Shown here in pieces: positions 27,361 through 35,403 of a stretch of 64,000 nucleotides of DNA. Origin of the DNA: Cohnella rhizoplanae (GTDB taxonomy: Bacteria > Bacillota > Bacilli > Paenibacillales > Paenibacillaceae); NCBI RefSeq assembly GCF_948329515.1, contig NZ_CAOJCN010000011.1, forward strand, positions 162,882-226,881, written 5' to 3'. The position numbers and the translations under genes are program-made. Numbering within the stretch: position 1 is the first letter of the stretch; every line of letters begins with the position of its first letter. A model generated the notes under the pieces. The model was not told the DNA's origin and made no database searches. It saw nothing but the letters and a program-made list of their open reading frames with translations.

Positions 27361-27612
27361 ATGGAATCGATCTACTATTCGATGGGCTGGGACAGCTTAT
27401 TCTCCATCTTTATCACGCTCGGGTTTATCGCCGTGACGTGGGTCGTGCTGCAGGAGGTCAAGTGGGAGCAATTTTTCCGCCATCACAAGAGCGTCAGGGT
27501 GCGTCTCGCGCAGCTCTTCCTGGCGATTATCGGCGGGCGCCTGCTGGCCGGGTTCGTGCTGGATTACTGGAACTGGGCGTCATCGCTCCGTCACCTGTTC
27601 AATTCGTCGTAG
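27361..27612 (+). CDS. ywzB: YwzB-family (DUF1146) small integral membrane protein
   Basis: This 83-residue protein has two hydrophobic segments (about 12-30 and 50-68) around a basic loop (FFRHHKSVRVRLAQLF). This is the layout of the YwzB family, whose function is unknown. In Bacillus subtilis ywzB also lies just upstream of murAA and spoIID, which supports the call. AAGGAG lies 12 nt before the ATG, slightly long. Confidence 0.85.
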   Translation: MESIYYSMGWDSLFSIFITLGFIAVTWVVLQEVKWEQFFRHHKSVRVRLAQLFLAIIGGRLLAGFVLDYWNWASSLRHLFNSS

Positions 27613-27732
27613 CGGCTATTTTCTCCGCATAACGTCGAATCAAAATGATCACAATGGGTAATAAAGCAGAAGCAAGTCGCATGAAGGCGAATGATGACCG
27701 CGATTTGTTTCAAATTTGTCAAAAGATGCCGC

Positions 27733-27762
27733 TTGTACCGAACCGACGGACGGTGGTATGAT
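27733..27762 (+). promoter_or_regulatory. Probable sigma-A promoter of murA
   Basis: TTGTAC (27733-27738), an 18-nt spacer and TATGAT (27757-27762), about 80 nt upstream of the murA start. Confidence 0.55.
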
Positions 27763-27842
27763 GAAATTTGGGTTTTCTGGAGCCGGCATCGGTGAAAGCA
27801 CGGTCTTCGGAAATGATTCTACACCCGCGGAGGGAACCACCC

Positions 27843-29246
27843 ATGAGCAAAATCATCGTCCGCGGCGGCCGTCCCCTAAATGGGACTGTCCGCGTGCACG
27901 GCGCCAAAAATTCCGTCCTGCCGATCCTGGCCGCCACTTTGTTGGCTGAAGAAGGATCTTGCGTCATCGATGACGTACCAGCCTTGGACGATGTGTATAA
28001 CATTCTGGAAGTCCTCTCGGCCCTCGGCGTTCAAGCGCTGCGCCATGAGTCCCGCGTCACGCTGCGTGCGCACCGGCTCATCTCGCACGAGGCGCCGTAC
28101 GAGCTCGTCCGCAAGATGAGGGCGTCGTTCCTCGTCATGGGACCGCTGCTAGCCCGCGAAGGCAAGGTCAAGATCTCGCTGCCGGGCGGCTGCGCGATCG
28201 GGACGCGTCCCATCGACCAGCACCTCAAGGGCTTCGAGGCGATGGGCGCCGAGATCGGCTTCGGCCAAGGCTCCGTCGAAGCCAAGGTGGACGGCAGGCT
28301 GCGCGGCGCGCGCATCTACCTGGACGTAGCCAGCGTAGGCGCGACCGAGAACATCATGATGGCGGCCGCGACCGCGGACGGTATCACCACGATCGAGAAC
28401 GCGGCCAAGGAACCGGAGATCGTCGATCTCGCGAACTTCCTGAATGCAATGGGCGCGAAGGTGCGCGGCGCGGGTACGGGTATCATCCGCATCGAGGGCG
28501 TAGAACGTCTTAAAGGCATCCGCCATACGGTGATTCCGGATCGGGTGGAAGCCGGCACGTACATGATCGCTGCCGCTATATCGGGCGGAGACGTGTACAT
28601 CGAAGGCGCGATCCGCGACCATCTGGGTCCGGTCGTCGCCAAGCTCGAGGAGATGGGCGTCGGCATCGAGTCGGACGACAGCGGCATCCGCGTCTACGCG
28701 AATCGCCCGCTCAAGGCCGTCGACGTCAAGACGCTGCCTTATCCGGGCTTCCCGACCGACATGCAGGCCCAGTTCATGGCGCTCCTGCTCGCCAGCCCGG
28801 GCACGAGCATCGTGACCGAGACGGTATTCGAGAACCGCTTCATGCACGTCGAGGAGATGGCGAAGATGGGCGCGGATATCAAGATCGAAGGCCGCGCCGC
28901 CGTCATCTCCGGCGGCAAGAAGCTGTCCGGCGCGCCGGTCTGCGCGACGGATCTGCGGGCGGGAGCCGCGCTGATCTGCGCGGGGCTCGCAGCCGATGGC
29001 GTCACCGAGGTAACCGGTACGCACCACATCGACCGCGGCTACATGGACATCGTCGGCAAGCTGGCCGCGCTCGGCGCCGACATCAGCCGGCTGCCCGAAG
29101 ACGCCGAAGTACCTGCGCCGGCCGCCGTTCAGGCGCCGGTAGCCGCCGAGCCTTTCGCCGTGCGGCGCACGCTTCAGGCCGCTTCGGAAGAGCGGATCGC
29201 TTCGGATAACGTAGCCATGCTGCGCGCGCAGCCGACGCTGGCGTGA
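27843..29246 (+). CDS. murA: UDP-N-acetylglucosamine 1-carboxyvinyltransferase
   Basis: MurA transfers enolpyruvate from PEP to UDP-GlcNAc, the first committed step of peptidoglycan synthesis in the cytoplasm. Lys22 and Asn23 (HGAKNSVLP) bind substrate. Cys117 in LPGGCAIGTRPID is the catalytic residue alkylated by fosfomycin. The protein is 467 residues, about 40-50 longer than usual; the extra sequence is an Ala/Pro-rich C-terminal tail after about residue 418. ATG 27843 is chosen because GGAGGGA lies 8 nt upstream. It is one of the two MurA types found in Bacillales, placed as murAA before spoIID. Confidence 0.97.
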   Translation: MSKIIVRGGRPLNGTVRVHGAKNSVLPILAATLLAEEGSCVIDDVPALDDVYNILEVLSALGVQALRHESRVTLRAHRLISHEAPYELVRKMRASFLVMGPLLAREGKVKISLPGGCAIGTRPIDQHLKGFEAMGAEIGFGQGSVEAKVDGRLRGARIYLDVASVGATENIMMAAATADGITTIENAAKEPEIVDLANFLNAMGAKVRGAGTGIIRIEGVERLKGIRHTVIPDRVEAGTYMIAAAISGGDVYIEGAIRDHLGPVVAKLEEMGVGIESDDSGIRVYANRPLKAVDVKTLPYPGFPTDMQAQFMALLLASPGTSIVTETVFENRFMHVEEMAKMGADIKIEGRAAVISGGKKLSGAPVCATDLRAGAALICAGLAADGVTEVTGTHHIDRGYMDIVGKLAALGADISRLPEDAEVPAPAAVQAPVAAEPFAVRRTLQAASEERIASDNVAMLRAQPTLA

Positions 29247-29276
29247 ATTTCCTTTAATAGCACTTATCATCCCCGC

Positions 29277-29334
29277 GCCTTTCGCGCCTTGAGCCGACGC
29301 TTTGCATCGGCTTAAGGCGCGAAAGGCTTTTTTT
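29277..29334 (+). terminator. Terminator of murA
   Basis: A perfect 14-bp outer stem (29277-29290 with 29314-29327) with an extra AGCCGA/TCGGCT stem inside, then TTTTTTT. Confidence 0.92.
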
Positions 29335-29373
29335 GGCTTGCTCGGCGGACGAGCCGGTCGTCTTCCTGCCTTG

Positions 29374-29402
29374 TTCTATCAACGCCGTGCCGCTCATAGA
29401 TT
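29374..29402 (+). promoter_or_regulatory. Candidate sigma-E promoter of spoIID
   Basis: A CATAGATT -10 (29395-29402) resembles the sigma-E consensus CATACAAT. The -35 (TTCTATC, 14 nt upstream) is poor. spoIID is a sigma-E gene in Bacillus subtilis, which is the main reason to propose it. Confidence 0.3.
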
Positions 29403-29446
29403 GGTAGCGTGCGAGAAAAGGACAACGAAGAAGGGAAGGCGACGGC

Positions 29447-30784
29447 ATGCGAACGGAAAACGGACGAGCGAATAAGGGGCGGCTGCGCGAGATTCGCGGC
29501 ATGCGGCGCGAAGGAAGACGCGATAGCGCGAACGTAAAGGGCGGGAAGAACGCAGGCATGCGGTCGATCGGCATTCTGCTCGTCATCGCCTTCGGCGCCG
29601 GCACGCTGCTGGCGAGCTGGTCGTGGGCGAGCCGGCATGCGAATGGGGATCCCGCGGCGCGAGCGATCGAAGAGCGGGCCGAGACGAACGGCCTAAAACC
29701 GCCGAAGGCCGCGGAGAAACCGGAGGGCGGCAGCGGTCAGAAGGCCGGAGGGACCGGCGTCGACCATACGAATCCTGCGAAGACGAATCAGGAGGGCGGC
29801 GAGAATTCCGCCAAAACGCAGGGGGGGGACGTCAAGGCAAAGCGCCCGCTGTCCGCGGCGGATGCGGCGCGCGGGCTGCGCGCGGATCAGAAAGACAGCT
29901 CGCTCGTCGTACGCGTCTATCTGTCCGGCGACAAGCGCATCGAACGCGCGGGCTTGGAAACGTATATCAAGGGGGTCGTCGCGGCGGAGATGCCGACGGA
30001 CTTCGAACCGGCCGCGCTGGAGGCGCAGGCGATCGCGGCGCGTACGTATCTGATCCGGCGTCTGTGGAACGAGGACCGGACGGGGGTGCCCGTGCGCGGC
30101 GCGGACGTGACCGACACGGTGACGCATCAGGTGTACCGCTCCCGGGAGGAGATGGACAAGCTCAGGAGGGAGAACCCGAAGGCGTGGGCGGCGGTTGACG
30201 AAGCGGTGCGCCGGACGCGCGGCATCGTCATGGTCTACGGCGGCGCGCCGATTGAATCTCTCTACTTTGCCAGCAGCAACGGGTATACCGAGAACGCCAA
30301 GGATGTATTTCACGCGGATCTCCCCTATCTCGTATCCGTGACCAGTCCGTGGGACCGCAGGGATTCGCCCCGCGCGCAGGAAACCATAGAGATGAAGCTC
30401 GGCGAATTCTACCGCAAGCTCGGCATCAAGTCGCTGGCGGCCCTAACCGGCATCGGCAAGAAACCGTCGGCCGTCATTAATGGCTGGACGGAAGGAAAGA
30501 GAGTGCGTTCTGCCACCGTCGGCGGCAAGACATTTCAGGGAATCGAGGTTCGGAGACTGCTAGGGTTGCGTTCCGCTGCCTTCGATTGGAAGATCGACAA
30601 AGGCAAGATCGCGATCACGACCTACGGAAGCGGACACGGCGTCGGCATGAGCCAGTGGGGGGCGGAGGGCATGGCCAAGGCCGGCGCGACCGCGGCGGAT
30701 ATCGTGCAGCACTACTATACCGGCATCCAGCTGAAGTCGATCAGCGAGCTTCAGTCGGCGCGCACGGAGACTGCTAAGCTATAA
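29447..30784 (+). CDS. spoIID: Stage II sporulation protein D
   Basis: SpoIID is a membrane-anchored lytic transglycosylase of the mother cell that, with SpoIIP and SpoIIM, remodels septal peptidoglycan during engulfment. The 445 residues comprise a long basic N-terminus (1-37), one membrane helix (about 39-60, SIGILLVIAFGAGTLLASW), a low-complexity linker (about 65-130) and the SpoIID domain. Its hallmarks are LETYIKGVVAAEMP (about 166-179), AQAIAARTYL (about 190-199) and GSGHGVGMSQWGAEGMAKAG near 395-414. The usual length is about 340-350, so the N-terminal region and linker are extended. The ribosome site GAAGGGAAGG is acceptable. It lies after murA as in other Bacillales. Confidence 0.95.
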   Translation: MRTENGRANKGRLREIRGMRREGRRDSANVKGGKNAGMRSIGILLVIAFGAGTLLASWSWASRHANGDPAARAIEERAETNGLKPPKAAEKPEGGSGQKAGGTGVDHTNPAKTNQEGGENSAKTQGGDVKAKRPLSAADAARGLRADQKDSSLVVRVYLSGDKRIERAGLETYIKGVVAAEMPTDFEPAALEAQAIAARTYLIRRLWNEDRTGVPVRGADVTDTVTHQVYRSREEMDKLRRENPKAWAAVDEAVRRTRGIVMVYGGAPIESLYFASSNGYTENAKDVFHADLPYLVSVTSPWDRRDSPRAQETIEMKLGEFYRKLGIKSLAALTGIGKKPSAVINGWTEGKRVRSATVGGKTFQGIEVRRLLGLRSAAFDWKIDKGKIAITTYGSGHGVGMSQWGAEGMAKAGATAADIVQHYYTGIQLKSISELQSARTETAKL

Positions 30785-30808
30785 ATCCCGTAATCTTGCA
30801 AATCGCAT

Positions 30809-30836
30809 GTTTAAAAAACTATCACCTGGCAACACT
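30809..30836 (+). promoter_or_regulatory. Sigma-F promoter of spoIIQ
   Basis: GTTTA (30809-30813), a 14-nt spacer and GGCAACACT (30828-30836) match the forespore sigma-F consensus GYWTA-N15-GGNRANAHT almost fully. It lies 22 nt before the spoIIQ start, and spoIIQ is sigma-F controlled in Bacillus subtilis. Confidence 0.72.
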
Positions 30837-30857
30837 CTGTTACTGAGGTGATAAAAA

Positions 30858-31598
30858 ATGAATGATTCAAACAAACCAAACGGCAAGATCGAACCAAGCA
30901 GTACGAGAAGCGTCGTCAGCACGTCGGCAAGGCCTTCGGCATGGAAACGGTTTTTCGCCAAGCGGTGGGTATTCCCCGCCATGTACATGGCCGCTGCGGC
31001 AATCATCGTAACGATCCTCTGGCTGAACGCCGGCTCGGGCACGAGCGGCAAGCCGGAGGACCAAGCGAGCTCCGCGGGCATTCAGCAGGAAGCGGGCAAG
31101 GACGGAGAGGCCGCCGCCGATCCGGATGCGCTGCCGGTCGCGGCGACGGGCGAGACGCTTGCTTGGCCGGTCACGAACCGGGAAGCGATGACCGTGTCGA
31201 TGCCGTACTACAACCAGAACGGCACCGAGGAAGAACAGGCGGCGGCGATGGTGCAATACGACAATCAGTTCGTGCCGCATACGGCGATCGACCTGGCGAG
31301 CAAGGACGGCAAGCCGTTCGACGTGAAGGCGGCGATGAGCGGCGAAGTATCGGTGGCGGAGCAGACGCCGCTGAGCGGCTACGAGGTTCAGATCAAGCAT
31401 CCCAACGGCCTCGTTACCGTCTACCAGAGTCTGGCCGAGATGAAGGTCAAGACGGGAGACTTGGTCAAGCAGGGCGACGTGCTCGGTACGGCCGGCGTCA
31501 GCGAGATGGAGAAGGAAGAGGGCGTCCACGTGCACTTCGCGGTCAAGAGCAACAGCGAGACCGTCGATCCGGACTCTCTCATCGAAGGCCAACAGTAA
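30858..31598 (+). CDS. spoIIQ: Forespore membrane protein SpoIIQ, M23/LytM family
   Basis: SpoIIQ sits in the forespore membrane and docks with SpoIIIAH across the intermembrane space, forming the feeding-tube complex needed for engulfment and late forespore gene expression. The 246 residues have a short cytoplasmic N-terminus, one membrane helix (about 38-56) and a LytM domain (about 100-240). All classic M23 metal ligands are visible: His141 and Asp145 (HTAID) and the HxH pair His224/His226. Bacillus subtilis SpoIIQ lacks the first histidine and is inactive; clostridial SpoIIQ keeps it. The ribosome site is GAGGTGAT. It follows spoIID by 73 bp with its own sigma-F promoter. Confidence 0.93.
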   Translation: MNDSNKPNGKIEPSSTRSVVSTSARPSAWKRFFAKRWVFPAMYMAAAAIIVTILWLNAGSGTSGKPEDQASSAGIQQEAGKDGEAAADPDALPVAATGETLAWPVTNREAMTVSMPYYNQNGTEEEQAAAMVQYDNQFVPHTAIDLASKDGKPFDVKAAMSGEVSVAEQTPLSGYEVQIKHPNGLVTVYQSLAEMKVKTGDLVKQGDVLGTAGVSEMEKEEGVHVHFAVKSNSETVDPDSLIEGQQ

Positions 31599-31612
31599 TC
31601 TAGTACCGCAGA

Positions 31613-31665
31613 CAGGGTTGTCCGGGCGCGCGGCGGCGCGCAAGGGCAACCTTGTTTATTTTTTT
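31613..31665 (+). terminator. Terminator of spoIIQ
   Basis: An 11-bp stem with two G-T pairs (31613-31623 with 31644-31654), then TTTATTTTTTT. Confidence 0.8.
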
Positions 31666-31763
31666 GACATTTTATAGCTGACCAAATGATGGCAGATGTG
31701 TTACGATAGTACCATTATTGATACTACTGAGGATCTATCGACTTCGGAGAGGACGCGTGATAG

Positions 31764-32906
31764 ATGAAGCTCGTGACCGTAGACGAACTTCACCCCGGCG
31801 ACGTGTTGGACAGGCCGGTATTCGGTAAAAATGGATTGGTCATGCTCGAGGCCGGCACGGAGCTGACGGCGCAGTACATAGATAGATTGCAGCTCCTCGG
31901 GTTCCAGTCGGTCGCGCTCGGCAAGCGCGGCGCGGCGGCCGAAGCGATCCTGGCGTCGCGCATGAAGCTGCGCCCCGACGAGAAGCTCAGGGATATCGCG
32001 GAGATCGATCTTCTGCGCGCGGATCCGGTCCAGCTCCAGGAGACGCACCACAACCTGATCAGATTTCTGGAGACGGACGAGAACTACGTCCGGGTCAGGT
32101 TGCCGCTGGCCGAGCTCACCGAGTTCAGGCGGGGCTACAGGGAGCGTCTCCTCGCGGCGGTCAGCCACAGGGCGGTAGCCGAGGAGCTCAGCGTGCTGAG
32201 GCAGACCGATCAGTCGCTGTTCGACCATACGCTCCAGGTATCGTTGATGTCGGGGTTGATCGGCGCCGCCAGCGGGATGGACGCGAACGCCCAGTACGAA
32301 TTGACGCTGGGGTCCCTCCTCTTCGACGTCGGCATGACGCGCATCTCGCCCGAGTTGCTCCGCGTGAAGCGCAAGCTCACCGACGCCGAGATGACGGCGA
32401 TCAAGCAGCATACGACGCTCGGCTATCAGTCGCTCTCGCGCATGCGGGACGTGCCTGACGCCGCCGCCAAGTGCGCGCTGCTCCACCACGAACGCTACAG
32501 GGGCGAAGGCTACCCGTATGGCCTTCAACAGGACAAGATCCCCGACATGGCGCAGATCGTAGGGATCGCCGACGTGTTCGACGCGCTGCTCTCGCCCCGC
32601 CATTATCGAGATCCTTATCCGCCGTACGAGGCGATGGAGTATATGTTCGCGGCCGGCAACTACGAGTTCGGGATCGGCGTCGTCCGGGCCTTTCTGAAGA
32701 ACGTGACGATCTTCCCTTCGGGCATGGCGGTCATGCTCAGCAGCGGACAGACCGCGATCGTCAAGGATACCGAGGGCAGGCCGGCGCACAAGCCGGTCGT
32801 GCTGGTCGTGCGGGAGGCCGACGGCCGCGTGCCCTCTCCTTACGAGATCGATCTCCACGAGAACGCCAGCATTTACGTGTCCCGCGCCGTGCCGCTCAAG
32901 GGATAA
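31764..32906 (+). CDS. HD-GYP-type protein with an altered HD motif
   Basis: HD-GYP proteins are usually cyclic-di-GMP phosphodiesterases. This 380-residue cytoplasmic protein has an N-terminal segment (1-120) and a helical HD-GYP domain (about 135-345). It keeps His155, His216, the HHERYRGEGYP motif (241-251, with the GYP triad at 249-251) and the ADVFDAL motif with Asp270. The usual HDIGK is replaced by FDVGM (187-191): the first metal histidine is Phe and the lysine is Met. Metal binding and activity may therefore be lost or changed, and it could be a c-di-GMP sensor or scaffold. A weak promoter (CTGACC-18-TACGAT, 31678-31707) precedes it. It lies between spoIIQ and spoIIID. Confidence 0.85.
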   Translation: MKLVTVDELHPGDVLDRPVFGKNGLVMLEAGTELTAQYIDRLQLLGFQSVALGKRGAAAEAILASRMKLRPDEKLRDIAEIDLLRADPVQLQETHHNLIRFLETDENYVRVRLPLAELTEFRRGYRERLLAAVSHRAVAEELSVLRQTDQSLFDHTLQVSLMSGLIGAASGMDANAQYELTLGSLLFDVGMTRISPELLRVKRKLTDAEMTAIKQHTTLGYQSLSRMRDVPDAAAKCALLHHERYRGEGYPYGLQQDKIPDMAQIVGIADVFDALLSPRHYRDPYPPYEAMEYMFAAGNYEFGIGVVRAFLKNVTIFPSGMAVMLSSGQTAIVKDTEGRPAHKPVVLVVREADGRVPSPYEIDLHENASIYVSRAVPLKG

Positions 32907-32935
32907 ACGGACGCCATTATACATACGATCGCGCC

Positions 32936-32963
32936 AGACGGGCCTTTGGGCTCGTCTTTTTTT
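32936..32963 (+). terminator. Terminator of the HD-GYP gene
   Basis: A 9-bp stem with one G-T pair (AGACGGGCC at 32936-32944 with GGCTCGTCT at 32949-32957), a TTTG loop and a T7 run. Confidence 0.88.
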
Positions 32964-33050
32964 GCGTTAATTAGGACGGCGAAGGCAGCCCTTAGGCCCA
33001 TAAACCCCGCCCCTTGCGGACTTTATGGGCTTGTCAGGCTTGGTTACAAA

Positions 33051-33078
33051 GAATAAGTGAACGTCCCCCTCATATACT
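33051..33078 (+). promoter_or_regulatory. Candidate sigma-E promoter of spoIIID
   Basis: GAATAA (33051-33056), a 14-nt spacer and CATATACT (33071-33078) resemble the mother-cell sigma-E consensus. spoIIID is sigma-E dependent in Bacillus subtilis. Confidence 0.45.
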
Positions 33079-33110
33079 GTACCAATCAATCAGAGCAGGG
33101 AGGCGGGAGC

Positions 33111-33398
33111 GTGCACGATTACATCAAGGAACGGACCATTAAGATCGGCCGAAGTATCGTGGAGACGCGCAATACGGTTCGTACCATCGCCAAGGAATTC
33201 GGCGTCTCCAAGAGCACGGTGCACAAGGACCTGACCGAGCGTCTGCCGGAGATCAATCCGGATCTGGCGGATCAGGTGAAGCACATCCTCGAGTATCACA
33301 AGTCCATTCGCCACTTGAGAGGCGGAGAAGCGACCAAGATCAAGTACAAGAAGACGACGATCAAGAAGCGCGAGGTGTTCGCGGTCGCAAAAGCATAA
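33111..33398 (+). CDS. spoIIID: Sporulation transcription factor SpoIIID
   Basis: SpoIIID is the small mother-cell DNA-binding regulator that turns sigma-E genes on or off and prepares for sigma-K. The 95-residue protein is nearly family-identical: HDYIKERTIKIG at the start, a helix-turn-helix in TIAKEFGVSKSTVHKDLTER (about 28-47), and the C-terminal HKSIRHLRGGEATK basic region that grips the minor groove. The start is GTG 33111 with GGGAGGCGGGA upstream; an 18-codon extension to 33057 is rejected because it would overlap the candidate promoter. Confidence 0.97.
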   Translation: MHDYIKERTIKIGRSIVETRNTVRTIAKEFGVSKSTVHKDLTERLPEINPDLADQVKHILEYHKSIRHLRGGEATKIKYKKTTIKKREVFAVAKA

Positions 33399-33490
33399 AA
33401 ATTGTCATAACGTTAGAAATGTTAGAGGATTATGAGAAATCATGGCGAATACTTAAAGAACTATCTGCGCGTTGGAGGCTTGTTTTTCAT

Positions 33491-34486
33491 ATGTTCAGCA
33501 AAGACATCGGAATCGACTTGGGCACTGCGAACGTCTCTATCCATATCAAAGGCAAGGGCGTCGTGCTCGATGAACCTTCCGTTGTCGCGATCGAGAGCGA
33601 CACCCGCAGGGTGCTGGCCGTCGGGGAGGATGCGCGCCGCATGGTCGGGCGCACCCCCGGCAATATCATCGCGATCCGCCCGCTGAAGGACGGCGTCATC
33701 GCCGACTTCGAAGTTACGGACATGATGCTGAAGGCATTCATTCAGCGGGTCGGGGGGCGCAGCTGGTACGGTCGCCCGCGCATCCTGATCTGCGCGCCGA
33801 CCAATATCACTTCCGTGGAGCAAAAGGCGATTCGCGAGGCCGCGGAACGAAGCGGGGCGAAGGAAGTATTTCTGGAGGAAGAACCGAAGGCGGCGGCGAT
33901 CGGCGCCGGCATGGACATCTTCCAGCCCAGCGGCAACATGGTCGTGGATATCGGGGGCGGGACGACCGACGTCGCCGTGCTGTCCATGGGGGACGTCGTG
34001 ACCGCCTCGTCCCTCAAGGTCGCCGGAGACAAGTTCGACGCCGCCATCATGAGATATATCAAGAATAAGTATAAGCTGCTGATCGGAGAACGGACGAGCG
34101 AAGATATCAAAATCAAGATCGGCACCGTGTACACGGGAGGACGCCGAGGGGAGATGGACATCCGGGGACGGGATATGGTCTCCGGCCTGCCGCTCACCGT
34201 GACGATTCATTCGGACGAGGTGCGCGAGGCGCTATGGGAGCCGGTATCTTCGATCGTCGCTTCCGCCAAGTCCGTTCTGGAGCGGACGCCGCCGGAGCTC
34301 TCGGCCGACATCATCGACCGCGGCGTCATCCTGACGGGCGGGGGCGCGCTGCTGGACGGACTCGACTCCCTGCTGGCGGACGAGCTCAAGGTACCCGTGC
34401 TGATCGCCGAAGACCCCATGCACTGCGTCGTCAAGGGGACGGGCATCATGCTCGATCACCTGGACAAGATGGCGCGCCGCAAGTAG
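33491..34486 (+). CDS. mbl: MreB-family cell-shape actin, Mbl type
   Basis: Mbl is a membrane-associated actin homologue that guides lateral wall synthesis together with the elongasome. The 331 residues have the actin nucleotide motifs: IGIDLGTANV (6-15), VDIGGGTTDVAVLSMG (about 157-172) and ILTGGGALLDG (about 279-289). Gene order spoIIID-mbl-flhO-flhP identifies it as Mbl rather than MreB or MreBH. ATG 33491 is chosen: GGAGG lies 12 nt upstream, and the longer N-terminus has no family counterpart. Confidence 0.93.
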   Translation: MFSKDIGIDLGTANVSIHIKGKGVVLDEPSVVAIESDTRRVLAVGEDARRMVGRTPGNIIAIRPLKDGVIADFEVTDMMLKAFIQRVGGRSWYGRPRILICAPTNITSVEQKAIREAAERSGAKEVFLEEEPKAAAIGAGMDIFQPSGNMVVDIGGGTTDVAVLSMGDVVTASSLKVAGDKFDAAIMRYIKNKYKLLIGERTSEDIKIKIGTVYTGGRRGEMDIRGRDMVSGLPLTVTIHSDEVREALWEPVSSIVASAKSVLERTPPELSADIIDRGVILTGGGALLDGLDSLLADELKVPVLIAEDPMHCVVKGTGIMLDHLDKMARRK

Positions 34487-34515
34487 CTTTCTCACAACGG
34501 GAGGGAATACGCAAC

Positions 34516-35382
34516 ATGATTAGAGGATTGTATACTGCGGCTGCGGGGATGATTGCGGAGCAGCGTAGGCACGATACCGTGACCAACAACGTCGCCAACT
34601 TGAACACCCCCGGCTACAAAGGCGTCAACTCGGTGAACCGGGCATTCCCCGAGATGCTCGTCTCTCTGATGGGCAGCCCGGACGATACCAAGGGCACGAT
34701 CGGCAAGCTCAACACCGGCGTATTCGCCGAGGAGAGTCTGATCAACCTGGGCCAGGGCGACCTGAACGAGACGGGGCGCAGCCAGGACCTCGCGCTCGTA
34801 TCGGACATTTTGGTCGATGGACAAGCGTTCGACGGCTCCGGCAAGTACGTGGACGACAATGGCAACGTCACCTACCAGCCGCAGGCGCTGTTCACCGTTC
34901 AGAACGCGGACGGCGAGCGCCGCTATACGCGCGACGGCGGCTTCCGCACGACGGCGGACGGCATGCTGGTCACCCCGGACGGCATGGAGGTGCTCGGCTT
35001 GGACGGACAGGCTATCCGCGTAGACGGCAGCTGGGATAACGTGCAGGTCACGGCGGACGGCCGTCTGATCAACAAGGAGACGCAGCAGCCGCTCGCCGGC
35101 AATCCCGCGCTTCTCCTCACCGAAGTGAACGATCCCAACCAGCTGGTACGGCAGGGCGACGGCAAATACGTCTACGCGGGAGACGCGAACGGACTGCGCC
35201 AGGTGCAGGCGGGCGAACGCGTGGAGATCAAGCAGGGTTATCTGGAGCGCTCCAACGTGGACGCCTCCCAATCGATGGTCGACATGATGAGCGCGCTGCG
35301 GGCCTACGAGGCGAACCAGAAGATGGTGCAATACTACGACCGCAGCCTGGACAAGGCCGTCAACGACGTCGGCCGAGTATAA
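34516..35382 (+). CDS. flhO: Flagellar hook-basal body protein FlhO (FlgF/FlgG-like)
   Basis: FlhO is a distal-rod type protein of the flagellum. The 288-residue protein starts MIRGLYTAAAGMIAEQRRHD and contains NNVANLNTPGYK (about 25-36), the rod/hook N-terminal signature. The C-terminus has YLERSNVDASQSMVDMMSAL and RAYEANQKMVQYYD, the matching coiled-coil end. ATG 34516 is chosen with GGGAGGGA upstream. It lies 29 bp after mbl and 21 bp before flhP, so the three are probably one operon. No other flagellar genes are in the window. Confidence 0.92.
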   Translation: MIRGLYTAAAGMIAEQRRHDTVTNNVANLNTPGYKGVNSVNRAFPEMLVSLMGSPDDTKGTIGKLNTGVFAEESLINLGQGDLNETGRSQDLALVSDILVDGQAFDGSGKYVDDNGNVTYQPQALFTVQNADGERRYTRDGGFRTTADGMLVTPDGMEVLGLDGQAIRVDGSWDNVQVTADGRLINKETQQPLAGNPALLLTEVNDPNQLVRQGDGKYVYAGDANGLRQVQAGERVEIKQGYLERSNVDASQSMVDMMSALRAYEANQKMVQYYDRSLDKAVNDVGRV

Positions 35383-35403
35383 TAGAAGCGAAGGGGCAAC
35401 GAG

